From Mortierella sp. BCC40632 (Eukaryota > Mortierellomycota > Mortierellomycetes > Mortierellales > Mortierellaceae): a stretch of 64,000 nucleotides of DNA. A program made the translations under genes and the position numbers. The number at the start of each line of letters is the position of its first letter. Position 1 is the first letter of the stretch. Below are positions 10,244 to 19,109 of the stretch, one piece after another. The stretch spans positions 557,001 to 621,000 of the forward strand of contig WAEK01000003.1 in assembly GCA_011634665.1 (NCBI GenBank), given 5' to 3'. Under the pieces are notes generated by a model. That model was not told the DNA's origin. It did no database searches and worked only from the letters and a program-made list of their open reading frames with translations.

Positions 10244-12534
10244 AAGCTTGCCTAGGGACAATACAGCTAACGACATTTTTTTTTTTTTTTTTTTTTTCGA
10301 TACTCCATTTAGGTCATCTGGGATCTAAAGGATCAAATGATTAGACGACTTGACGCTGTCGATACGGATGACGATGCAGCCATCCGGATGCTTTACCAGA
10401 ATTGGGACGAGGGCGGGACAACCGAGATGCTGATGCAAATCATCAAGGCAGGGTTCTTGAGAAACAAAGATCCCTTTGTCAAGAACCTCTTGACTCTCTT
10501 CAAACTTCAGCTTCTGGAGGAGTTACCTAGGCGAGCAAGAATCCAAGTCCCCAAAGGTGCCTTCCTTCTTGGCGTGGTTGACGAGACGAGCAAGCTCAAT
10601 GAAGGAGAGATCTTTATCCAGATCTCGAGCGCAGAAGACCCTACTCAACGAACTGTGATAGAAGGGAGATGTGCCATTGTCAGGTCACCATGCTTCCATC
10701 CAGGCGATGTCCGACTGGTTACTGCAGTGGCCTGCCCCGCTCTAGAGCATCTCCACGACGTGGTCGTTTTTAACACGAAAGGGAGTCGATGTCTCCCTAG
10801 TATGTGCAGTGGAGGCGACTTGGATGGTGATGGTAGGTGAAACTCGTTGCATACGATAGAGAAAACGCAAAAAAAAAAAAAAAAACCTACTGAAGGCGTG
10901 GATCACGATGACTAACTCTGATATGAGTGTACTTTTCTTTTCTTTTCTTTTCTTCTAGAATTCACGTAAGTTTCAATCAAGGATACAATTTGGTAGCGCT
11001 CCAATCTTTGAGGTTGACTAACATTGTCAATGGCTCTAATTCTCACCCTGTCTAAACCAGAGTCATCTGGGATCCAGATATTGTCAACAACATTACAGAG
11101 TATAAACCAATGGACTATACCGGGAACGAAGTCGCCCCAGTTGACAATGTTGACATAAACAAGATCAAAATTTTTTTTGTCCAGTATGCCCTTGCCAACA
11201 ATCTCGGTCTGATTGCCAATGCACATTTAGCCATGTCGGATTATCTTGAAGGAGGACCCATGCATGGCAAATGCATACGACTCGCTCAACTACATTCGGA
11301 TGCAGTTGATTTCCCCAAGAGCGGTGTTCCAGCAGATCTCAAAGCCGAGTTGCGACCGACCCGTTTCCCAGATTTTATGGAAAAGCCATCTGACCGAACC
11401 TATCGATCAACAAAGATCCTGGGACGAATTTTCCGCGAGTGTAAACCGAACAAGAACTTCGAGCTGAAGAAGTATGCCAAAGCACTCGACGAGGTGTTCT
11501 TGATTGAAGGCTATGAAGCCTATCTAGATGAAGCACGAGAACTTAAAGAGGCGTATGATTATGACATACGATCGCTAATGAACCAATATGGAGTCAAAAG
11601 GTAAGCTACTCAAAACATTGCTCCTTTGTCTGCCCCTTCCCTTTTTAATGTTCTGCTTTGTTCTAGAGTGCTTCTCTTAACTTTTTTTTTGTGGGGACGG
11701 CTATGTAGCGATTTGGAGGTTGTAAGCGGGTTCATCATGGGCACAGACATCGTAACGACCAAGCGCGAATACGAAATCAAAAAGACGATCACCAGCGCCT
11801 ACTCTGGACTCCGGCGCATGTACCGTCGACATTTTGAAAAGGGGATGAACGCCAACAGTGCCAACGGCACCAGGAAAAGCCAGGACTCTCAAACAGCAGA
11901 AATAGAGAAAAAGGCAGCAGCATGGTATGTTGCCTCGTATGAAAACATCGAAGACGGACAGATGTACTCGTTTGTATGGGTTGTGTGGGACATCCTTTGC
12001 AAACTAGCGGCTCGACTCCGAATCGGCTCTTCAGCCTTCAAGATCCCAGAGTTGGAGACCCAGGATGGATCGATCATTATCCTGGGAGAAGATGGGAAAC
12101 CAAGACTATTGGATGACGCACACTCGACCAGAGCAAGGACCAAGGACTCACTGATGGCTGACGGCACCAGGCCCGTTGGCCTCGAATGTGAGATGAAACA
12201 CGGACAGGGACAAAATACCAAGGAACAGAACAGCAAAAGCAGGGTCGAGGATGGTCCCCTCCGAAGACGCGATGGGGATTTTGCTGACAGAGTCAACTAT
12301 ACAAATGGGGATGTCGACATCACAAGCATCAGTAGCAGCATCATCGACAGTCTGCTTGACAATAACGATCGCACGAATACAATTACAGAAAGCTCAGCAT
12401 GGTTGGACAGTATCAACGACGAGTGCGACCGAAACGGCATCATTTCAAATAATCAAATCATTACTCGGGATGGATACACAGTCGTTGGTCCCGACGCTGA
12501 CGATGACGTCCTTCGAAAGGCACTTGGGTTCTGA
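8084..12534 (+). CDS. RNA-dependent RNA polymerase (RNA silencing, eukaryotic RDR family)
   Basis: Exons are 8084-10153, 10313-10832, 10959-10965, 11061-11600 and 11709-12534, about 1320 residues. The first in-frame ATG is at 8084 (ACCATG). Residues about 60-125 look like the RRM-like N-terminal module of RDRs (PELRRHISRYGDPVSIIRE). Core family signatures include PSAFQIRLGGAKGVL, QIRPSMKKF, CAIVRSPCFHPGDVR and the catalytic DLDGD (residues about 859-863), which binds the two metal ions, followed after two splices by EFTVIWDPDI. The C-terminal head follows (AHLAMSDYLEGG, KYAKALDEVF). Such enzymes copy single-stranded RNA into double-stranded RNA for Dicer in quelling or small-RNA pathways; Mucoromycota are known to have several paralogues. 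The 7-nt third exon is exceptional. Intron 1 holds a T20/A22 dyad. A 15-bp minisatellite starts just after the stop. Confidence 0.95.
10204..10245. repeat. T20-A22 dyad in RDR intron 1
   Basis: Twenty T are followed directly by 22 A, flanked by short GC-T and GC-T bases. RNA from either strand could fold into a long A-U hairpin. It lies inside the first intron of the RDR gene, and a second T-run of about 21 lies at 10277-10297. Confidence 0.9.
10959..10965 (+). other. 7-nt micro-exon of RDR
   Basis: The previous exon ends with one base of a codon after DLDGD (donor GTAGGT at 10833). The 7 bases 10959-10965 lie between a TTCTAG acceptor and a GTAAGT donor. They supply the rest of Glu, a whole Phe codon and two bases of Thr. 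The next exon begins at 11061 after ACCAG and continues with VIWDPD. This yields DLDGDEFTVIWDPD, the family's expected sequence; skipping the micro-exon would break the frame. Confidence 0.88.
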
Positions 12535-12849
12535 GTGCACATGTTCAATAGCAACAGCAATACCGGCACACAGCAATATCGGCAATAACAATATCGGCAA
12601 TAACAATACCGGCAATAACAATACCGGCAATAACAATACCGGCAATAACAATACCGGCAATAACAATACCGGCAATAACAATACCGGCAATAACAATACC
12701 GGGCAATAACAATACCGGCAATAACAATACCGGCAATAACAATACCGGCAATAACAATACCGGCAACAACAATACCGGCACCGGCAACAATACCGGCAAC
12801 AACAATACCGGCAACAACAATATCGACAATAAAAAAACAGCAATACCGA

Positions 12850-12884
<35 letters not shown>

Positions 12885-13749
12885 AAATAAAAAAAAAAAG
12901 AAGAAAAGAAAAGAAGAAAAGAAAAATGTCTTCGTCTCGGCGCTTCAATATTCAACGCCATCGCCCTTTACAATATCGGTCTATAATATGTCATATCCAA
13001 CCTCAAGGGGCAGCCTGTCTGAAGGGACTCTCCCTTCCTTCTCCACCCGAGCGAGATTTCTGTTGCTGCCCCTGTTTGGGCTTTTTCTAGCCCCTTCTGA
13101 TTTTCAATTTATCCCTCTTTGCCCTTGCCCACTCCTTTGCTCACTCCTTCGCCGAGACCATCCTATATTTTTAGCTATTGTCCTGGGATATTTGCCTTTT
13201 TACCTTTGCCTTACGTCCACTTTATCCCAAAGTTGTACTTTCACAACTTTTCTTTCGTCAACCGATCCCTTGGCTCAAATGAGATGCGAAAACATGGCGA
13301 ACAACAGCAACAAAAAAAAAAAAAAAATAGCAGCACAATTGGTAGTCTCTTTGAATAAAAGGAAGTCATACGCCTTACCCATCCCCATTAAGAGATGCCA
13401 CTGTTGCTGTATCTGTTATAGATCACGACATTTCCATAAAAAAAAAAAAAAAGAGCCTTAGTAGAGAGCCAGAGGAAACGTTTATATGATACGGTTTGTA
13501 TTACAAGCTGTGAAAAAGGGCCATCAAAAAAGACAGGCCCTTGTTCTTCAGAATAAAGAATTTCGTCCACACAGTCTTTGGTTTCTCCGATGAGTAACCA
13601 AGGACTAATGACTCGATGTAGATGAAATAATACCTCAAAAAGACCGTGAACGTGGATGAGATTCAATGGTTTTCTTTTCTTTTCTTTTCTTCGAATTTTC
13701 TTTTTCTTTCTTTTCTTTCTTTCCTTTTTCTTTTTTTTTTCTTTTTGTA
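12535..13749. other. Convergent intergenic region, RDR / HAL-like kinase
   Basis: The region has the 3' side of RDR, the 15-bp minisatellite (12553-12832), an A-run of about 32 at 12850-12881, A-runs at 13312-13326 and 13439-13452, and a C/T stretch at 13670-13745 next to the kinase stop codon. No conserved protein is visible in any frame; long frames through the minisatellite are by-products of its 15-bp period. Confidence 0.65.
12553..12832. repeat. 15-bp minisatellite (AATACCGGCAATAAC)n
   Basis: About 18 near-identical tandem units of 15 bp, with consensus AATACCGGCAATAAC. Minor variants have ATATCGGC at both ends and CAACAAC for CAATAAC near the right end. One unit has an extra G near 12701. 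The array begins about 20 bp after the RDR stop codon and so probably sits in its 3' UTR or just beyond. Confidence 0.93.
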
Positions 13750-14472
13750 TTATGATACCGTGCTAGTACTATTGGACCTTGAGATGCCTATTTTTTGTAG
13801 ACCTCTTTGTAGACTTCGACTTCTAGACCGACTTCTCATATCATTACATACATCGCCTGACAATTCTGCATCAGCTCTATACCCACAACTACTCACTTTA
13901 AGCCCTCCTCCTCCGTTGCCGCCACCACTACCACTACCACCACCACCACCACCACCACTTCTTCCGTTACTTCTTGATCCTCGACGAGAAGTCGTGGCTG
14001 CGGTTGGGGATCGACCCCGAGGAAACAAGAGTTCAAAATCACTCTCATCCAGATCCTGAGGAGGAGGTTTTTCAGCCCGATGACAAGTTTCAGCGATTCG
14101 ATCGATCCACTCACTCTCAAGACAGGTCACAGCATGCCATCGTTTTCGAGGATCGGGTTCCAACAAACGATCAAGAACGTCCATGATATAGCTTGGCCAG
14201 CCAAGTGATGCATGGGTCGCCTGTTCAAATGCTGCCAAATTCAAATGTGTTTGTGGGTTAGCGGGTGGATGTTGATGATAATAAGGCGAATGTTGATGGT
14301 ATCCTCCACTTCCTCCACAGGCTTGTTGTTCTAGGGCTTCGAGAAGTCGTTCACGTTTGTAAAGATAGCTATCCCAAACTGGGTCACCATCAGCGGCTTC
14401 GTGCCAGGTATAACGTCCCAGTCGCATGCAAAGATAGATGATGCCACACGCCCACATGTCGACCTTGCTATA

Positions 14473-14541
<69 letters not shown>

Positions 14542-15289
14542 AGATTCAGCGTGGACACTCTCAGGGTATTGCCAGAAATAAAGAGCTTACCAAGCTACCC
14601 TTTTTTTTTTTTTTTTCCAACTCACCGAGCATCAAATGTCTTTTCCGTCATCTCTTCAGGTGCAATGAAAGGTCCACTGCCTCGGATTGAGGCTGATGTC
14701 CGGACTTTCTTTTCCCATGGCATCCTAAACACCTCACTGTTTCCAAAGTCAGTGATCTTGAGACAGCCATCTGCCGTCAAAAGCAGGTTCTCAGGCTTTA
14801 GATCCCGATGTACCACTCCCATCGAATGTAAAAAGGCCACCCCCTGCAGCAATTGTCGGAAAAGACAGTTCGATTCAGCTTCCCCAAGAGAGTTGGCATT
14901 GGCGATTAAAGAATGCATGTCACCTCCTGCACAATACTCCATGACCTCGATATAGGCTTCTCCTAAACCAGTACTGCTTATGTTGTTGCCATTCATGCTG
15001 TTGTTGACGCTGTTGAGGCCACCGGCTCCTGCACCATTGGGACCATGGCCACCTGCACTATTGAGCTGACTGCTGCTAGTTGTTACTCCAGAGGCGAGTC
15101 CATGGCCAATAGTGCTGTTGTTACTACAGGATTCTTGTTGCAACAGATCCATGGTCTGGATGACATTGATATGTTTCAAGGACGAGGCGATGCAAAACTC
15201 GCTTGTCAGCCGACGCATATACATCTTTTGCGACTCGCCATGAGCGTATTTGAACTCCTGAAGTGAATAAGGGAGACCATGAATAAAGA

Positions 15290-15320
<31 letters not shown>

Positions 15321-18010
15321 AAGTGTGAGTGGAATTTGCTCCCTTTTTTTTTTCTCCGCTATCACAAAAGAGGCCTTTTTTTTTTTTTTTACCTTGACAG
15401 CATAGACAGTTTCTTCGCCAGTTTCTTGATTTCGCTTGATCGACAATCGTACAGCTCCAAAAGCGCCTATTCACAAAAAAAAATGGTAAGATTGAAAGAA
15501 AGAGATAGGAGTGTGAGATCGTGTAGACACACTTTCTCTTTGCCGAGTCTTGATCGCTCCGTCCTCCCTCCTTCCTTCCCCCCTTTTCTCTCTCTCTCTC
15601 TCTCTCTCTCTTTCCCTTTTTTCTTTTTTGGTCCCTTCGCTTGTCCATAAAAGGGATGGGAAGACACATCAGCCTTGGACTGATGTGACACCAAACCCTT
15701 TTCCCGGGAATGGAGGAAAGAGATTTTTTTTTTTCTAATACACTTCTCTCTCTCTCTCACCCGGAAAGAGAAAAAAAACGTGTGCTCAAAACTAGACCAT
15801 ACTTGGGTCATGGGGGTAAACAGAAAGGAGAAAACGCCGGCCCAGAAGAAAGAAACTTTTTTTTTGGCCCTGACCCTTTTTGACTCTCCTCCAGCTTTTT
15901 CGTAAAAAAGGGCAAAAGGAAGAGGCTTTCTCCTACTTTTTTCTCCCCCTTAAGGACCCAAAAGCACACTCTCCAGAATGTTGCTTGACGATTAAACATA
16001 CAAAAAAAAATGGAGGGAGAAAATGAGAGAAAGTGAAAGTGAAAGTGGAAAAAAAAAAAAAAAAAAGCGAAAAGTGAGAGACTCTCGCCATCGGATTGGA
16101 AGAAGAAAAAGAAAGTAGATCTCACCTTTGCCAACAACCTGTTGTTGAAGCTCTCCATATTTTTGAACAAAATCAAGCTTGGCCGCCTGTTTCCAATACA
16201 AAGCTGGACTCGATGCAGTCGATTCCACACCTGGACTAACTCTAGCCTGGCTGCTATTGATCGGACTCGCACCTCGGCTACGAGCCCTAGTCAGGCTTGT
16301 TTCGTAATTGGGCGTACATGTACAATGAACACCACTACCACTATTGCTTTCCAGTTCCTGGAACTTTTCATCCTGCAATGAATATGTATGCTCCAGACTA
16401 TCGGGCCTAAGAGACATCTGGACTGAAGGAGGTGGAGGTGGCAAGGACGGCGCTGGAGTTTCCCGTCGTCCATCCAGAAACTCACGTAGTCGACGTACCT
16501 GGTTTGCCAGAAATGGGTGCCGTTTTGGCGCACACAAGTAATGTCGATGCGTTCCATTCGGCAAGACTTCAAAACGGGGTCGATTCTCGATCACAGACGA
16601 CGAAGTAGAAGATGGAGTGGTGGTCATATCCAAGGAGGAAGCAATGGACCAACTGGACGGTGAAGTTGAGGTTGGAGGTGGGGGAAGAGCGGAAGCATAC
16701 TGTGGGGTGGATGGAGAGGGTGCAAGTCCATGATCGCCATGACCCTCATAAATAGCCGTGTCGGTGGGCGAATTGATATCGGGCGTCAAGAGGGCCCGAC
16801 TACGTGAACGAAGCGAAGATGAAGTAGCCGACCGAGCAGAGAACGAGCGTCGTGACTGCAGTGAAGGTGAGGATGGTGAAGTCAACGAAGGCTGTTGTGG
16901 AGAGGAGCGGAGAGAAGCCCGACGTGAGGACAAAGATGAGGTGGAAGAGGAGGGTCGAGTAGGATGAGGCTCTCGTCGTGTGGGCGATGGTGGGATAGTG
17001 GGAGAGGCGATTGGGGGAGAGTACGAGTCTGGCGGACGGGTCTCTGGCCAAAGTGGGTCTGCAGCACTGAAGCCAGTACTGTTGCCGCCATCACATGTTC
17101 CAATGATCATTGATGTGGTTACGATCGATGGAACACCCCTAGGTCCTGGCTGAGGAACGACCGGTGAGGTAGTCGAGTGCTTTGAGGACTTTTCTGGAGC
17201 GAGCGACGAAGTGGAAGCCGCTTTGCGGATGGCACGCAACGTCAGGAAGGAGGAAGCGAATGGCATGGAAGAGGTGCTGCGCGAAGAGAGCGAAGATGAC
17301 AAAGAGCAAGAAGGAGAAGAGGAAGTAGTGGGCCCTGAGAGGGATGAAGACCGTTGCTGGCTAGACCCCTTCTCCAGATCCTGCGCATTTTCGCCATTGC
17401 CATTGTCTTGTATCTGTGGTGAGGACAGGTTGGAATGGACGTTGCCTTGTTGTTGCTGTTGTTGCTGTTGTTGCTGTTGTTGATGCTGTTGTTGTTGATT
17501 ATGATAATGATGCTGTTGTTGCTGTTGTTGTTGTTGTTGTTGTTGTTGTTGTGAGTGTTGATATTGAAGGCGGTGGTGCTGCGGCGAAGGCGGCAGGAGT
17601 AGCGGCAAGGCTTGCATCGGAGGATCTGCTAGGTCAACGACAGATGTGGCCGTGGCCAAGGCCCCGCCTTTTAACCTGTCCTGCTGCAGTGTCATCGGCA
17701 CGAGGCTGACTGTGTCCAGAAGAAAAGACGACGGGTGTGTATGTTCCAATTTGTGCGCCGTAGTTGGTACAAGCTGGGCTGACAACAGAGGAGATGCGGA
17801 AGGTGATGTCGCGGGCGAGCCGGCAGTATCGGACGGAGAAAGTGAGGGCAAAGAGAGAAAGGGCAGAGGCGAGGCCGGGAGGGAAGGAGACGGAGGCCGT
17901 GGGCACGAGGCGTTAGCAATTGCTGCATTGGCTGCCACCTGGGTAGCGGCCGCGTCGCCCTTGCTTCTTTTAGTCGCGTCCATGTCCTCGATGGCGTCTT
18001 GGCCGTGCAT
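13750..18010 (-). CDS. HAL4/HAL5-like serine/threonine protein kinase
   Basis: Exons on the minus strand are 18010-16126, 15466-15393, 15257-14626 and 14467-13750, about 1102 residues. The first ATG in the open frame is at 18010. The first ~600 residues are disordered, rich in Ser/Pro, with a poly-Gln/His block. The kinase domain starts near residue 620: the Gly loop GKGAFGAV spans exons 1 and 2, the ATP lysine is in YAVK (about 653), the catalytic loop is HRDLKPEN (Asp about 805), then DFGNSEVF (about 823) and GSGPFIAPEE. RYTWHEAADGDPVWDSYL resembles the C-lobe of the fungal Hal/Npr kinases, which control potassium and nutrient transporters at the plasma membrane; this subfamily call is by eye. 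About 55 Ser/Asn/Gly-rich residues are inserted in the N-lobe. Introns are long and carry GA and A/T runs. Confidence 0.85.
14478..14537. repeat. (GA)n microsatellite in kinase intron 3
   Basis: About 60 bp of uninterrupted AG/GA dinucleotide on the plus strand, in the last intron of the kinase gene. On the sense (minus) strand it reads (CT)n and lies close to the 3' splice site at 14468, where it can serve as a pyrimidine tract. Confidence 0.92.
15290..15322. repeat. T11-A22 dyad in kinase intron 2
   Basis: A T-run is followed directly by an A-run, inside the second intron of the kinase. It has the same arrangement as the dyad in RDR intron 1. A further T-run lies at 15376-15390. Confidence 0.88.
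17436..17553 (-). repeat. Poly-Gln/His coding microsatellite
   Basis: CAA/CAG-type repeats on the coding (minus) strand encode alternating Gln runs with His and Asn in the disordered N-terminal half of the kinase. The codons mix CAA, CAG and CAC, so the tract is not a pure triplet expansion. Confidence 0.85.
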
Positions 18011-19109
18011 AGTGCGGCTGTCCTGCGTTCTTTTTCTTTTTTTCCTTGGGATCGGCCTGACTGAGTACTTGAACAGAACAAACGATAATACGGTGGGGCA
18101 GAGGAGTGGGTTTGTGCACGTCGAAAAGGAGAGGACGGCTCGCAGGGGCCGTGGAGGGGGCAGCAATGGGCGTGCTGGCGACGCGGTAGGGAGGAGGAGG
18201 AGGAGGAGGAAGGAAAGGGAGAGAAATGAGTCCTGGCCTGGGCCTGTCAATAGAGCAGTAGACAACCTGCTGAACTTGACCAACACAGGCGCAAGTGTGT
18301 GCTCCTACAAATCCGGTGCAACTTTGCAGGACCCAAAATATTTGAGAGAGAGAGAGAAAGAGAGGGAGAGAAAACGAATGAGAGAGCAAGAGAGAAAGAG
18401 AGAGAGCGAGAGAGAGATCAACTAAACCCCCCCTTCCAGACTGGCGACGTGCACAATGGGGCGATGCTACAAAAGGACGACAACACAGGCGAGAGAATGT
18501 GTAAGAGAGAGAATGAAGTATGTGAAAAAAGTGAGAGAGAGAAAAAAAAAGAAAAAAAAAAAAAGAAAAAGAACGTGTATGATAGAAGGAGAGAGAGAAG
18601 GAAAGAGAAAGAAAAGAGAGACAACGACAAAGTTGAATGATGACCAGCAGCGCAGGATGGATGGCGGATGGCCAAGATCGGCACAATGTCGAACGGACAA
18701 AAGGGGGGAGGTGTGGGACACGGAGCTGGGCTGGTGGGTGGCAGAGACAGGACAATAAGAGACGGAGTGCAGCACACACACTCTCTCTCTCTCACACAAC
18801 TCTCTCACACAGAAAGAGAAACACGCCTCTCTCTTTTCTCTCTTTCTCCCCAAGAGGAGAACCGTCGTAGGCACGTGCACTCTCCCATTTCTCGTGGCGG
18901 TGGCAACAAGAGCCAACCGAGAATGCGAAGCACTTTTCGTCAACCCGTTTGACGCTCTCTTTTTATTTCCCTCTTTCTCTCCCTCTCTCACTCTTTCTCT
19001 TTACCTCTTTTTTATACCTCCCCATTTTCCCGCCACCTCTTTTTTTTTTTTTTTTGCTTCTCGGTCCATCGCTTTCTGCGTCCAATCCAATCACTACTGC
19101 ATCATCATC
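18011..19109. promoter_or_regulatory. Divergent intergenic region, kinase / CSB
   Basis: These 1099 bp lie between divergent start codons. The kinase side is dominated by purine-rich GA tracts (18335-18420 and 18500-18625 on the plus strand, so CT-rich in the kinase transcript leader). The CSB side is pyrimidine-rich (18955-19055) with a T-run at 19039-19055. No protein gene is visible. Confidence 0.6.

Noticed and set aside
10150..10300. T-run and A-run in the RDR read as a retroelement poly(A) tail
   Set aside because: No element body or target-site duplication is visible next to it; described as a dyad instead.
12553..12832. Regular array that at first sight resembles a CRISPR
   Set aside because: The units are contiguous 15-bp repeats with no unique spacers and lie in a eukaryotic genome; it is a minisatellite.
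12445..12961. Open frames through the minisatellite (Leu/Pro-rich on the minus strand, Asn/Gly-rich on the plus strand)
   Set aside because: They arise because the 15-bp period is a multiple of three; no other coding signal.
18011..18286. Upstream extension of the kinase frame on the minus strand
   Set aside because: Begins with GTG and lacks an ATG; hydrophobic/Pro-rich composition matches C/T-rich leader DNA.
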